Notes: generated by a model not told the origin, from the sequence alone. Numbered from the stretch's first letter, positions 1-9,168 are shown. The stretch: DNA of 64,000 nt from JBBSEX01 sp038239345 (GCA_038239345.1 JBBSEX010000009.1:62001-126000); one strand, 5' to 3'. Program-made: numbers and translations.

Positions 1-247
1 GCTTTTCAAAATTCACGACGTAGTATGGGATGCCCAGATGTTGGGCGACATAACGCGCGTCATAGACATCGTCGAGTGAGCAGCAGCGTCCCGTGGGTCC
101 ATCGGGTACCAGTTCGGGCAATCGCCGCTGATTCCACAATTGCATCGTTAAGCCGACAAGATTGTGACCCTCGCGTTGCAGCAGCGCAGCGGCCGTGGAA
201 CTATCGACGCCACCAGACATGGCAACGGCTGTAATCCGATTAGACAT
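1..247 (-). CDS. mnmA: tRNA-specific 2-thiouridylase MnmA (N-terminal part)
   Basis: Partial gene running off the left edge; only about 82 N-terminal residues are visible. The PP-loop signature MSGGVDSS lies at residues 10-17, followed by an aliphatic stretch and a Cys-rich segment (GRCCSLDD), as in MnmA/TrmU. The enzyme activates the wobble uridine of tRNAs for Lys, Glu and Gln with ATP and inserts sulfur delivered from a cysteine desulfurase. Its ATG (245-247) lies inside the 3' end of the upstream cysteine desulfurase, an 8-nt overlap, so the two are very likely co-translated and functionally paired. The family assignment is firm; the rest of the protein is outside the window. Confidence 0.9.
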   Translation of the reverse strand, partial: MSNRITAVAMSGGVDSSTAAALLQREGHNLVGLTMQLWNQRRLPELVPDGPTGRCCSLDDVYDARYVAQHLGIPYYVVNFEK

Positions 248-1352
248 AAACAGGCGACAACTTTCTAAGATGCTCGGCCGATAGCACTACGGCGTCGACA
301 AGCCGATCCACTTGTTCTACGGTATTGCCACGGCCCAACGAAAATCGCAAACTGGACCGTGCATCGGCCGCTGACAGGCCCATGGCCAATAAAACGTGGG
401 AGGGTTCCACGGCGCCGCTGGAACAAGCGGACCCGCTCGAAACCGCGAATCCACGCAGGTCAAGCGAGATCACCATCGCCTCGCCTTCGATCCCTTCAAA
501 GCAAAGATTCGTAGTGTTGGGCACCCGGAGCGATCCCATCCCGTTGACACGGACACGTCGGACGCGGCTCAAGATCAATTGCTCAAGGCGGTCGCGCAGC
601 GGCTCCAGATCCTCACGAACCAGCTTGCAGGCTCGCCCTAGCGCCACCGCGCCTGGAACATTTTCGGTGCCCGCGCGACGCTCCCGTTCGTGACGTCCGC
701 CGAACAGCATCGGCCGCAGCTTTAGGCCTCTGCGCACATATAAAACGCCGACACCTTTCGGCGCATTCAGCTTGTGGCCGCTCACCGAATAGAGATCCAC
801 ACCGAGGGCCAGTACATCCACGGGAATTTTTCCGGCGGCCTGCACTCCGTCAACATGAAACGCAACACCGGCGGCTTGGGCAATCTTCGCAATCTCAGCA
901 ATAGGCTGAATCGTGCCGACTTCATTATTGACGTGCATCGCCGAGATCAGCTTCGTATCCGCGCGCAGAGCATTCCGAATTTCGTTGGGATCCACAAGAC
1001 CACTAGGGCCTACCGGAACGTAAGTGACATGCTCTAGTTCCGCGCAAGGACTCAGCACCGCCGGATGCTCAATGGAGGTCGTAATCACGTGGCCGCCGGC
1101 GCCGGCAATTCCGAAAATTGCCAGGTTGTTCGATTCCGTTCCTCCGCTTGTGAAAACAATTTCCGTAGATCCGCAATGGAGCAGCGCCGCAATTTCCCGC
1201 CGCGCGAATTCCAGCCGCTGCTTGGCGGCCTGGCCATAATGATGGATACTGGAAGCGTTCCCGTAAGTGTCCAGCAACACCGGTACCATCGCCTCCACCA
1301 CTTCAGGAGACACGGGCGTTGTGGCGTTATGATCGAAATACGCGCGATTCAT
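240..1352 (-). CDS. Cysteine desulfurase (NifS/IscS family)
   Basis: A 370-residue PLP enzyme that converts cysteine to alanine and passes the sulfur on as a persulfide. The start MNRAYFDHNATTP is the standard family N-terminus. The PLP lysine is K194 in SGHKL, and the persulfide cysteine is C310 in SSGSACSSG, on the long loop typical of class I desulfurases. TSGGTESNN near residue 70 is the cofactor phosphate site. It overlaps mnmA by 8 nt, which suggests its main job is sulfur supply for tRNA thiolation, with Fe-S cluster assembly a possible second role. NifS and IscS cannot be told apart from the sequence alone, so no symbol is given. Confidence 0.93.
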   Translation of the reverse strand: MNRAYFDHNATTPVSPEVVEAMVPVLLDTYGNASSIHHYGQAAKQRLEFARREIAALLHCGSTEIVFTSGGTESNNLAIFGIAGAGGHVITTSIEHPAVLSPCAELEHVTYVPVGPSGLVDPNEIRNALRADTKLISAMHVNNEVGTIQPIAEIAKIAQAAGVAFHVDGVQAAGKIPVDVLALGVDLYSVSGHKLNAPKGVGVLYVRRGLKLRPMLFGGRHERERRAGTENVPGAVALGRACKLVREDLEPLRDRLEQLILSRVRRVRVNGMGSLRVPNTTNLCFEGIEGEAMVISLDLRGFAVSSGSACSSGAVEPSHVLLAMGLSAADARSSLRFSLGRGNTVEQVDRLVDAVVLSAEHLRKLSPVYV

Positions 1353-1388
1353 AGCGGGAACTAATCCAAGTTTATCAACCTTTCACTC

Positions 1389-2177
1389 ATGTCGACCCCA
1401 GCGATCACATTAACGACCGATTTTGGATATTCCGACCACTATGCTGGGACGATGAAAGGGGTGATTTTAAGTATTCAGCCGCAAGTGCAAATCATCGATA
1501 TCAGTCACGACATCGCGCCCTTCGCCGTGGAAGAAGGAGCGTATACGATCGGTGAAGCGTGGAGTTATTTTCCGGCGGGAACAATTCATGTCGTAGTGGT
1601 CGATCCGGGAGTGGGGAGCGAACGCCGGACGGTGCTCTGCGAATCGGGTGGCCAATTTTTCATTACTCCCGACAATGGCGTGCTAACGATGATTTATGCC
1701 GCCGGCCCAAGCACCGTCCGAACCATCGCTAACGAAACATTCTTTCGGCCACGAGTCAGCCGGACGTTTCACGGACGCGATATTTTCGCCCCATGCGCGG
1801 CGCATCTCGCAACGGGAATAGCGCCAGAGGAGTTCGGCCCGGTCATCGACGACTACGTCCGGCTGCCGATCGCTACTCCGAAGCAAACAGCTCGACATAA
1901 TTGGACGGGGTGTGTTCTCAAAGTCGATCGCTTCGGGAATTTGATCACGAATTTCCGACTGGAAGATTATCCGGATATAGCAACGCACAACTTCGATCTC
2001 GCAATCGGTCTGGAACGCGTTGGAAGGCTCGCCGTGACATACTCGCACTGCGAGGTTGGTGAAATCGTGGCGATTATCGGCAGTGGCGGATATGTCGAAG
2101 TGTCGATGAACCAGGGATCGGCCGCGAAGGCTTTGGGTTGCGGATCGGGATCACCGGTGGAGCTGATTATCTACTAA
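1389..2177 (+). CDS. SAM hydroxide adenosyltransferase (DUF62 family)
   Basis: 262 residues. The N-terminal signature TLTTDFGYSDHYAGTMKGV, the motif ISHDIAPF and the VVDPGVGSERR stretch near residue 75 identify the fluorinase-like S-adenosyl-L-methionine hydrolase family, which splits SAM into adenosine and methionine using water or hydroxide. Length matches the family. It is transcribed divergently from the cysteine desulfurase with a 36-nt gap, so the promoters must be packed together or overlap. The physiological role of this family is not well settled. Assignment to the family is confident; the exact reaction is inferred. Confidence 0.9.
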   Translation: MSTPAITLTTDFGYSDHYAGTMKGVILSIQPQVQIIDISHDIAPFAVEEGAYTIGEAWSYFPAGTIHVVVVDPGVGSERRTVLCESGGQFFITPDNGVLTMIYAAGPSTVRTIANETFFRPRVSRTFHGRDIFAPCAAHLATGIAPEEFGPVIDDYVRLPIATPKQTARHNWTGCVLKVDRFGNLITNFRLEDYPDIATHNFDLAIGLERVGRLAVTYSHCEVGEIVAIIGSGGYVEVSMNQGSAAKALGCGSGSPVELIIY

Positions 2178-2204
2178 CCACATCTGTGCCCGACCCTACT
2201 CTAT

Positions 2205-2906
2205 TTACAGGTGATGAAAAGTCTCTTCGGGTTCCGCTTCGGAGCGGTCGGCTTGACGTTCCCAGGAGCGGCTGACTATATCTTTCGAACCCAATCCCAC
2301 GGCCAGCGATAAGGCCAGCACGATGCCGCCGAACAGAATTCCAAACGACAAGCGAACGATCTGCCCGCCAATTCCCAGATGTTCCAAAGCCATCGCACCG
2401 GTCAGCACCATGATCAGCCACTTCACGCCAAGGCTCAATAAACGCGCCGATTGAATTTGCATGTTTACGGCGCTGATCAACACACCCCGGGCGATGAATC
2501 GAGCAAGAAAAACGCCGACAACAACAATTAGAATCGCGGCGATTACGTCGGGCAGATAGGCGAACAGACGCATCACCAGAAGATTGGTCATGTTGCCATC
2601 AAAAGCACTCAAGCCCACCAGAAAACCCAGCAGCACAATTGTCCAGACCGCAAGCCTCGCCACAAGCTCACTCGGCGTGCGCGAGGGCGACCATTCCGCC
2701 AGTGGCGAGAATCCATATTGATCCACCCGGCGGTCAAACTGGACACGCCGCAGCACACGGCGAATGATCGCCCCCGCAATCCAAGCCAACAGCATCGTCA
2801 ACAGCAGAATGACGAGCAGCGCCACCAGCCCTGGCAAAAAGCTCGCCAAGTTTGTAAGCATCTGAGTCACCGCTTGATTAAGGATCCGGTTTACCTGTTC
2901 CCACAT
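2205..2906 (-). CDS. Membrane protein with conserved TM-helix repeats (MscS-related, CmpX-like)
   Basis: 233 residues with about four or five hydrophobic segments (near residues 20-45, 85-105, 115-140, 160-180, 185-205). The pattern of a long N-terminal helix followed by a basic amphipathic stretch (IIRRVLRRVQFDRRVDQYG), repeated once as FIARGVLISAVNMQ, matches the conserved TM-helix family found beside or within small mechanosensitive channel proteins. It lacks the soluble C-terminal MscS domain. GGAGG sits about 5 nt upstream of the ATG. It lies 18 nt downstream of the glycosyltransferase gene on the same strand and may be cotranscribed. The function is inferred only from the fold pattern. 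Confidence 0.7.
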   Translation of the reverse strand: MWEQVNRILNQAVTQMLTNLASFLPGLVALLVILLLTMLLAWIAGAIIRRVLRRVQFDRRVDQYGFSPLAEWSPSRTPSELVARLAVWTIVLLGFLVGLSAFDGNMTNLLVMRLFAYLPDVIAAILIVVVGVFLARFIARGVLISAVNMQIQSARLLSLGVKWLIMVLTGAMALEHLGIGGQIVRLSFGILFGGIVLALSLAVGLGSKDIVSRSWERQADRSEAEPEETFHHL

Positions 2907-2924
2907 AACGCCTCCAGCATGTCT

Positions 2925-4208
2925 TTACGGATTGAACCGGTCGGGCCAACGCCACCGAGATATTAAATACGGCTTTTGCGATTCATAAGTGAGGCAGAGC
3001 TTCTCAATCCGACGCTCCACTTCATCGCCGCTGAAGTTCTCCGTTTCCAAAATAAACGATGCCACCCAACCCAAATACAGAGGCGTTAAGGCTCGCAATA
3101 AATGGTCGCGCCCGATGGTTCGGGTACGGTAGCCGAGCGAGAAATCGTAAACCGTGCGGACCCACAACTCATCTTGAAAACGAAAACTTTCTTCGGGCAT
3201 CCGGGACAGCCTCTTCAGCTCCACCAAGGTTGCCGGTGGCAATACAAGTCCCCAGACTTCGCTTAATTCCTTGTAACCCAGCCGGAACGATTCCAGCAGC
3301 CGTTTGACATTCACCGGAACCGGTTCGCTCTCCGCATCGCCGCGTGTTCCAAACGTCGGCAGGGCTTCTGACTCGCGCACTTTCTGCCAATCGCCGGCTG
3401 TATGATCCAGCTGCCAGTAGAGAGAGCCGACCACCTGCGCCAGCACCACGCTCAAGTCGGGTACCGTATCTCGCGGACTGTGGCGGTCAGGCCCCAGTAG
3501 CGTCTGACAAATCTTAAAGCCTCCGGTAATCGCCTGCGTCATCAGCCAAATCCCGAGGCCGAAGCGCGCCACTTCGCTATCCCAAACATCCTGCCGCAGA
3601 TAGCCTTCGACGACTTGCGCTGAAAAGGCGAAATCGCCGCCCAACGGTTGTCGAATGCGCTTTCCGTACAGCGCGCGCACCATCGGATAGACGATTCCAC
3701 TGTTCAAGATTCCATCGTATTTATGACGCCGCCAACATGGCACGACAACATCGAAACCGCGTTCCAGCACCGGCCTGATTAGCCGGTCCACCCACTCCGG
3801 GGTGATGTCCGGATGATCGGCATCCAACACTACGCAAACCTCGGCCTGCAGCTTTTGTGCGATCTGGAATATGGATTGAAAAGCGCGACCGCGGCCGGGG
3901 ATCCCGTGATACGGCGTCGATAACTTATCCACCGGATAAATCGGATAGGTGATCTGTAGCAGAGTGTTCCCGCCACTCTTCGCTGATGCCACAAGATCGG
4001 TGGTGCCATCTTTCGAACCACCATCGGCATTGACCAGCGCCGCGCGCGACTCGGAAAAATACTTCGCCAGACCTTCTTCAATCGTTTGAATTACGCGGGA
4101 CACGGTCGCGGCGTTGTTATATGTCGGAACGCCTATTACGACTTTCGCGGCCGCCAACTGGTCGAGCTCCGCCACTACATTTTGAGGTATCGATTCAAGT
4201 TCCGGCAT
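2925..4208 (-). CDS. Family 2-type glycosyltransferase
   Basis: 427 residues. The N-terminal part carries a GT-A nucleotide-sugar fold: VVIGVPTYNNAATV, the NADGGSKDGT loop and VVLDADHPDI with the metal-binding D-x-D. A following PLGGDFAFS motif recalls the acceptor region of glucosyl-3-phosphoglycerate or mannosylglycerate synthase-type enzymes, but the C-terminal 180 residues have no feature I recognise. No signal peptide or membrane anchor is visible, so it is likely cytoplasmic. The gene downstream is a membrane protein, 18 nt away. Donor and acceptor cannot be named from sequence. Confidence 0.78.
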   Translation of the reverse strand: MPELESIPQNVVAELDQLAAAKVVIGVPTYNNAATVSRVIQTIEEGLAKYFSESRAALVNADGGSKDGTTDLVASAKSGGNTLLQITYPIYPVDKLSTPYHGIPGRGRAFQSIFQIAQKLQAEVCVVLDADHPDITPEWVDRLIRPVLERGFDVVVPCWRRHKYDGILNSGIVYPMVRALYGKRIRQPLGGDFAFSAQVVEGYLRQDVWDSEVARFGLGIWLMTQAITGGFKICQTLLGPDRHSPRDTVPDLSVVLAQVVGSLYWQLDHTAGDWQKVRESEALPTFGTRGDAESEPVPVNVKRLLESFRLGYKELSEVWGLVLPPATLVELKRLSRMPEESFRFQDELWVRTVYDFSLGYRTRTIGRDHLLRALTPLYLGWVASFILETENFSGDEVERRIEKLCLTYESQKPYLISRWRWPDRFNP

Positions 4209-4287
4209 CTTTAAAATGCACCAGCAACAGCAACTACAACCTCAATGCATTGACGCCCGCGATGGGAATGCATTTCGTATATTCGGA

Positions 4288-5601
4288 TCACTTGCCGGAG
4301 TAGGTGACGCGCCAAATGGAATTGGATCCATCGTCTGTTACGAACAGCGCACCGTCGCTTCCGATGGCAACACCGACAGGACGCCCCCAGACCTTGCCTT
4401 CAGCGGTTACGAATCCCGTTAGAAAATCTTCGTATTCACCGCCAGCGCGGCCTTTGTTTAACGGAACGCGAACTACTTCGTATCCTGTGCGCACGGCCTT
4501 ATTCCACGACCCATGCTCCGCCGCGAAGATGTCGCCCTGATACTCCGCCGGAAATTGTTTGCCCGTATAAAATGTCAATTCCAACGATGCATTGTGCGGT
4601 TGAAGAAGCACGTCGGGCACTATCACTTTGCTTTTTAATTCCGGGTGCTTACCCGCGTGACGCGGATCCTGATTGCCACCGGTGTAATACCATGGCCAAC
4701 CGTAGAAGCCACCCTTTTCCACATGCGTGATGTAATCCGGCACCAGATTGTCGCCCAGCCGGTCACGCTCATTGACTGAGCACCAAAGCTCACCCGTGTC
4801 CGGATTTACGGCGATGCCGACAGGATTGCGAATGCCCGACGCATAGATTTCAACTCCGGAGCCATCGGGGTTTGCCCACAAGATATTTGCGCGATGATAC
4901 TCCGCCGGGTTGTTATCCACGTCATCGACGTTCGACTTCGAACCCACCGAAACGAACATCTTCGATCCGTCCTTAGTGAAAGCGAGATCTCGAGTCCAGT
5001 GCCCACCGCCGCGGAGTTTGCCGCCGCCAGGAATTTCAGCAATCACAATTTCCTGCTTCCCTGTCGCCTTCGTATCGCCGTTCTTGTAGGCATAACGAAC
5101 GACCGAGCCGGTGTTGGCTACGTACACGAATGCCGGGTTGGGTCCTGGCGGGTAGAAGGCAATGCCAAAGGGCCGATCGAGATCCGTGGCGAAGACCTCC
5201 ATTTGGCTCGCCTTGCCATCGGCGCCCACTCCCCGGAATACCTTGACCTTGCCGGTCTCACTTTCCGCAAGGAAAAGATCGCCGTTTGGCGCCGTGCGAA
5301 TCAAGCGCGGGTTATCCAGATTGCTTGCGTAGAGTTCCACCTTGAACCCGGGAAGAGCTTGCGGCCAGGCGTCGGCCGGACGGTGGATTAATTTGGCGTC
5401 GTTTTCAGCGGCGGGCGTCGCATATGGCTGCGGCAGATCCTTCGCTGAAATCTTGCGAAATACTCCGGGCTGTTGCTTTTGGAAATCGGTAAAGGCGTCT
5501 TGGCCGGTTAAGACATTGGGTGCTTTCGCAGGAGGTGGAGTGGCGCAGAGCAGTGCGGGAATTGCCAAGAATGCGGCGGGGTGGACACGGAAAATCCTCA
5601 T
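4288..5601 (-). CDS. Secreted sorbosone/glucose dehydrogenase-like beta-propeller
   Basis: 437 residues with an N-terminal signal peptide (MRIFRVHPAAFLAIPALLCA). The repeated pattern of PNGDLFLAESETGKVKVFR, RPFGIAFYPPG, RDLAFTKDGSKMFVSVGS, IRNPVGIAVNPDTGELW and DNLVPDYITHVEKGGFYGWPWYY is the six-bladed propeller of the PQQ-dependent GSDH/sorbosone dehydrogenase family. Such proteins oxidise sugars or related aldoses in the periplasm using PQQ and pass electrons to the respiratory chain. Many members are uncharacterised, so substrate and even PQQ use are inferences. It is followed after 37 nt on the same strand-reading region by unrelated amidohydrolase genes. Confidence 0.82.
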   Translation of the reverse strand: MRIFRVHPAAFLAIPALLCATPPPAKAPNVLTGQDAFTDFQKQQPGVFRKISAKDLPQPYATPAAENDAKLIHRPADAWPQALPGFKVELYASNLDNPRLIRTAPNGDLFLAESETGKVKVFRGVGADGKASQMEVFATDLDRPFGIAFYPPGPNPAFVYVANTGSVVRYAYKNGDTKATGKQEIVIAEIPGGGKLRGGGHWTRDLAFTKDGSKMFVSVGSKSNVDDVDNNPAEYHRANILWANPDGSGVEIYASGIRNPVGIAVNPDTGELWCSVNERDRLGDNLVPDYITHVEKGGFYGWPWYYTGGNQDPRHAGKHPELKSKVIVPDVLLQPHNASLELTFYTGKQFPAEYQGDIFAAEHGSWNKAVRTGYEVVRVPLNKGRAGGEYEDFLTGFVTAEGKVWGRPVGVAIGSDGALFVTDDGSNSIWRVTYSGK

Positions 5602-5638
5602 GTCCTCATTATAGGTGTCCGCCCGCGGCCAATCGCGA

Positions 5639-6847
5639 TTAGCGCTTTTCCGAACTCACAATTTTTCCGTCGATCACGACGCCGATGCAGTGCGATGTGT
5701 ACTCGAAAGGATCGCCGTCATACATCGCGATATCGCCGTCTTTGCCGGCCTCGAGTGTACCCACGCGCTTGTCTATACCCAGCAGCTTCGCCGCGTCACT
5801 GGTGATGCTCGCCAGGGCTTGGTCGAAACTCAACCCGTTCGCTGCCGCGGCGGCAGCCTCAAACAGCACGACCCGTGTTTTCGGAACGTAGGCTTCGTAG
5901 CCACTCTGCAGCGCGAACGATATTCCGGCGGCGCGCAACTTGGAAGCGGTCTCAAAGTTGAGTTCCGCCGCGTCGCCATAGGTGTGGAACATCGTGGGAT
6001 GAACGATCACCGGGTAGCCGCTGGCTTTTATCTCATCCATCACTAGCGGCGCCTCAGCCACTCCGTCCAGCACCAGTTTTAAGTGAAATTCTTTTGCCAG
6101 GCGAATTGTGTTGATGATGTCGTCGCCTTTGTGCACGGTAACCAAAAACGGCAATTCGCCCTTAACCACACGCGCCAGAATCTCCAGATGAATATCGCGC
6201 GGCTGCTCTTTGCCTGCTTCTGGTTTTTCAGCCTTCTTCGCATATTCCTGGGCCCTGATAAATTCACTGCGCAGCATCGCGATGGCTTTTGAGCGCGTAC
6301 CCGGGCTCTTCCCGGGCTCTGTCGCACGCGCGCCTTCTCCCAGGGTCGCGACAACCATGGCTACGGGAACAATCACATCTTTGTCCACGGTATCGCCGTG
6401 CAGCTTCACGATCATCGTCTGCCCGGAAATCAACTCTCCCGGACCATGACCGGTGTGAATCGTCGTGATTCCATAACCACGCACATATTCGATTAGCCGT
6501 TCTTTCGGATCGTAGGCATCGATGGCGCGAAGTTCCGGCTGTATCGGTGCGCTTCTCTCCAGTTGATCCTGATCCTGCGGTTGATTTAGATAACCGCTAA
6601 GACCGATCACCGTGTGGGCGTCGATCAAGCCAGGGGTCACCACTTTGGCCGTCAGCGTCTTGTAGCCCGCGGGAATGGTGACTTGCGCCGCCGGACCGAC
6701 ACGCTCAATCTTGCCATTATTCACTAGAACCACGCCGTCGCTGATGGGCGCGCCAGCCATGGTATAAACGGTCTCGCCACGTATGGCAATCTGCGCACTG
6801 GCCATCGCTACGACGCAAACACTAAGAATAGCGATACGAATTTTCAT
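5639..6847 (-). CDS. Secreted amidohydrolase-fold protein with degenerate metal site
   Basis: 402 residues with a signal peptide cleaved near MASAQ. The N-terminal beta-sandwich (GETVYTMAGAPISDGVVLVNNGKIERVG) and the C-terminal return (VGTLEAGKDGDIAMYDGDPFE) are typical of imidazolonepropionase-like amidohydrolases. The expected H-x-H after PGLIDAH is absent (DAHTV, H78 then V80), the position where its neighbour has LHHVSDA reads LDGVAEA, and the neighbour's FHTDDGITD is replaced by FALQSGYEAY, so the usual beta6 histidine and beta8 aspartate are missing. It lies 3 nt behind its 6851-8149 paralogue, with an AGGGG ribosome site formed by that gene's end. It may be a pseudo-enzyme or a partner subunit. 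Confidence 0.8.
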   Translation of the reverse strand: MKIRIAILSVCVVAMASAQIAIRGETVYTMAGAPISDGVVLVNNGKIERVGPAAQVTIPAGYKTLTAKVVTPGLIDAHTVIGLSGYLNQPQDQDQLERSAPIQPELRAIDAYDPKERLIEYVRGYGITTIHTGHGPGELISGQTMIVKLHGDTVDKDVIVPVAMVVATLGEGARATEPGKSPGTRSKAIAMLRSEFIRAQEYAKKAEKPEAGKEQPRDIHLEILARVVKGELPFLVTVHKGDDIINTIRLAKEFHLKLVLDGVAEAPLVMDEIKASGYPVIVHPTMFHTYGDAAELNFETASKLRAAGISFALQSGYEAYVPKTRVVLFEAAAAAANGLSFDQALASITSDAAKLLGIDKRVGTLEAGKDGDIAMYDGDPFEYTSHCIGVVIDGKIVSSEKR

Positions 6848-6850
6848 GGC

Positions 6851-8149
6851 TTAGCGCCCCTCCGCATCGTCTTCATCCAAATCGTATTTCGAGGAGTCAT
6901 GATCCGACCCCGGTCCGCCGACCGCATACAAGCGATCCTTCGGATCCTCGCGATCGAAGACCTTGCCGCCGTCGATCCAGGTTTGTAGCACGTGCGTGTA
7001 GATACTCAGCGGATCGCCCGAGAGCAGGATGAAGTCGGCATCCTTGCCGGGCTCAAGCGAACCGATGCGCTTGTCCAATTCCAGAATCCGGGCATTGGCC
7101 ATGGTCAATCCGTACAGCGCTTTTTCCCGCGACATGCCGTTGCGTACGGAGAGCCCGGCGCAGCGCAGAAACCAGCGCGAGTCGGTGATGCCATCGTCTG
7201 TGTGGAAGCCCACCAGTACGCCCGCTTTTTCCAGCGTAGCCGCATTGATCATGCTGACATCCTTGGTTTCCAGCTTGCCTCCGGGACTGTCCACCACGAT
7301 GAGTGAGACAGGAATTTTCGCCGCCGCAATCTGATCGGCAACCATCCAGGCGTCGCTCACATGGTGCAGCACGATCTTGAAATGAAACTCCTGGGACAGG
7401 CGGATCGCGGTCAATATGTCGTCATGGCGGTGCGTATGAAATTGCACCGTGCGCTTGCCGTCCAATACTTCCACCAGACCTTCCATGCGCAGGTCGCGCG
7501 GCGGCATCTTCGTCGCGTCTCCTTTAGCCTGCAAGATCTTGTCGCGGTATTCCTGGGCCTTAATAAATTGGTCGCGAACAAGCGCGGCGGACTTGGCACG
7601 GGTACCTGGAAACGGGGCATTGCGCCGTGGATTTGTACCGTTCGCCATCTTCATGCCGCCCGCAATCCGGCCGTCCGGCAGGTGAATCAGCATTTCATCT
7701 ATCGTGCGCGCATCCCGCAACTTCAGAAACAGCGTCTGGCCGCTCATCAGGTGCCCCGAGCCCGGCATTACATTGGCGACGGTCATCCCGCCGGCTTGCG
7801 CTTTTTGAATATGAGAATCGCGAACATTCACAGAATCGAGGATTCGCACATCGGGCTGAATGGGACCACTGCTATCGCCGCCTTCCGGACCACCGATGTG
7901 GCTATGCGAGTCCACCAGGCCGGGCATGATGACCTTGCCCGAAGCGTCTACACGTTGGGCACCAGCGGGGATTGTGACGGACCCAGTCGCGCCGACGGCA
8001 ACGATCTTGCCATCCTGCACGACCAGTGTTCCATTGGGAATCTCGGGTCCCGCGATCGGAATGATTTTTGCGCCAGTAAAGGCGACCGGCGATTGTTGCG
8101 CCAATAGCGTGGCGCTCAGTATCGCCAAGACGGCAAGGATAGCTTTCAT
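6851..8149 (-). CDS. Secreted amidohydrolase (imidazolonepropionase-like)
   Basis: 432 residues from the ATG at 8149; a GTG four codons upstream is an alternative but gives a poorer signal peptide. The secretion signal is MKAILAVLAILSATLLAQ. Metal ligands are present: H-x-H in PGLVDSHSHIGG (H82, H84), histidines in FHTHRHDD and LHHVSDA, and aspartates in FHTDDGITD. The RIGSLEPGKDADFILLSGDP tail is the classic family C-terminus. It therefore probably hydrolyses a cyclic amide or peptide in the periplasm; the substrate is unknown. Tandem with the degenerate paralogue downstream (3-nt gap), which suggests a two-protein unit made by duplication. Confidence 0.85.
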   Translation of the reverse strand: MKAILAVLAILSATLLAQQSPVAFTGAKIIPIAGPEIPNGTLVVQDGKIVAVGATGSVTIPAGAQRVDASGKVIMPGLVDSHSHIGGPEGGDSSGPIQPDVRILDSVNVRDSHIQKAQAGGMTVANVMPGSGHLMSGQTLFLKLRDARTIDEMLIHLPDGRIAGGMKMANGTNPRRNAPFPGTRAKSAALVRDQFIKAQEYRDKILQAKGDATKMPPRDLRMEGLVEVLDGKRTVQFHTHRHDDILTAIRLSQEFHFKIVLHHVSDAWMVADQIAAAKIPVSLIVVDSPGGKLETKDVSMINAATLEKAGVLVGFHTDDGITDSRWFLRCAGLSVRNGMSREKALYGLTMANARILELDKRIGSLEPGKDADFILLSGDPLSIYTHVLQTWIDGGKVFDREDPKDRLYAVGGPGSDHDSSKYDLDEDDAEGR

Positions 8150-8187
8150 GAGTTGAAACACGATTGTAGCAGCGGCGAAAGAAGAAT

Positions 8188-8217
8188 CTCACGCCAGACA
8201 GTTGCGCCTGGCGTGAG
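8188..8217 (-). terminator. Intrinsic terminator-like hairpin after pirin
   Basis: A perfect 10-bp inverted repeat (CTCACGCCAG at 8188-8197 and CTGGCGTGAG at 8208-8217) with a 10-nt loop lies 12 nt beyond the pirin stop codon. Read on the minus strand the stem is followed by ATTCTTCTTTC, a fair T-rich tract. It separates pirin from the amidohydrolase pair. Confidence 0.7.
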
Positions 8218-8229
8218 TGAGGGATGAGA

Positions 8230-9114
8230 CTACGCTTCAATGGTGCCCATCTTGCCATTGCGGAAATCTTCAAAAGCGTCCTGCAATTCCGCTTTCGTAT
8301 TCATCACGAACGGACCATAGCGGGCAACGGGTTCGCCGATCGGCTCACCGCCCAGTAGCAGAAGGCTGACTGGCTTGGTGCCCGGATTCGATATCACGAC
8401 GTCGCCGCCACTCTTAGCGAGAATGGCGAGTGCTCCTTCTTTCACTTCGGTGAGGTCATCGCCAACGGCGGCCACGCCTTCGATCACGTATGCGAGCGCG
8501 TTGAAGGATGCCGGAACAGCCTGCGTTACGCTGGCACCGGGTTGCAACGTGAAGTGCAGATACAGGATCGGAGTGTGGGTGGAGATCCGGGCCTGCTCAC
8601 CCAACGACTCGCCGGCGATAATCTTCACCTGTACTGACTTATCGGCGGTCTCCGCGAGCGGGATCTGAGCCGACGGCAGTTCCTGATATTTTGGCGCCGA
8701 CATCTTCGCAACCCGCGGCAAATTCACCCAAACCTGAAATCCCTGTAGTCGTCCGCCATCCCTGCGCAATTTCTCACCAGGCATTTCCGAGTGGACCAGT
8801 CCTGAGCCGGCCGTCATCCATTGCACGTCGCCCGGCGCCAGAATTCCATGGTTACCATGAGAATCCTTATGCTCCATCGCGCCGTCCAGCAGATACGTCA
8901 CCGTCTCAAATCCCCGGTGCGGATGTTCGGGAAAGCCGGTCGCCTGCCCCGGCGCATAATCGATCGGACCCATGTGATCGATGAGCAGGAAAGGATCGAA
9001 ATCTTCAATCTTTCGGGTAGGAAATGCCCGCCGGATGGAAACCCCATCGCCTTCCGTGACACGATCGGCTTCCACTACGCGAACTACTTTTCTACCAGTC
9101 TTTGTCGCTACCAT
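8230..9114 (-). CDS. Pirin family protein
   Basis: 294 residues from the ATG at 9114, which is preceded by GAGGAAG; an upstream in-frame extension would cross the divergent regulatory region and is rejected. The N-terminal cupin holds the metal-binding cluster FPEHPHRGFETVTYLLDG and GDVQWMTAGSGLVHSE, and the C-terminal cupin ends with LLLLGGEPIGEPVARYGPFVMNT, a pirin hallmark. Pirins are iron cupins with quercetin dioxygenase or redox-sensing regulatory activity. It is divergent from a MarR regulator, and the 63-nt gap contains paired palindromes, so it is very likely repressed by that regulator and induced by electrophiles or phenolics (inference). Confidence 0.92.
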   Translation of the reverse strand: MVATKTGRKVVRVVEADRVTEGDGVSIRRAFPTRKIEDFDPFLLIDHMGPIDYAPGQATGFPEHPHRGFETVTYLLDGAMEHKDSHGNHGILAPGDVQWMTAGSGLVHSEMPGEKLRRDGGRLQGFQVWVNLPRVAKMSAPKYQELPSAQIPLAETADKSVQVKIIAGESLGEQARISTHTPILYLHFTLQPGASVTQAVPASFNALAYVIEGVAAVGDDLTEVKEGALAILAKSGGDVVISNPGTKPVSLLLLGGEPIGEPVARYGPFVMNTKAELQDAFEDFRNGKMGTIEA

Positions 9115-9138
9115 TATGCTTCCTCGCTTAGGATGTCG

Positions 9139-9168
9139 CTTGACACCAAGTATATTGATGTCAAGATA
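9139..9168. promoter_or_regulatory. Divergent MarR-type operator and promoter between pirin and marR
   Basis: Two adjacent palindromes lie between the divergent starts. TATATTGATGTCAAGATA (9151-9168) is an 18-bp palindrome with one unmatched pair and matches the common MarR-family TTGA-TCAA core. CTTGACACCAAG (9139-9150) is a weaker half-matched copy abutting it. TTGACA at 9140-9145 and GATAAT at 9165-9170 could be -35 and -10 for marR, and TTGACA also occurs on the minus strand (9164-9159) pointing to pirin, so one bound dimer pair could shut both genes. Confidence 0.7.
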
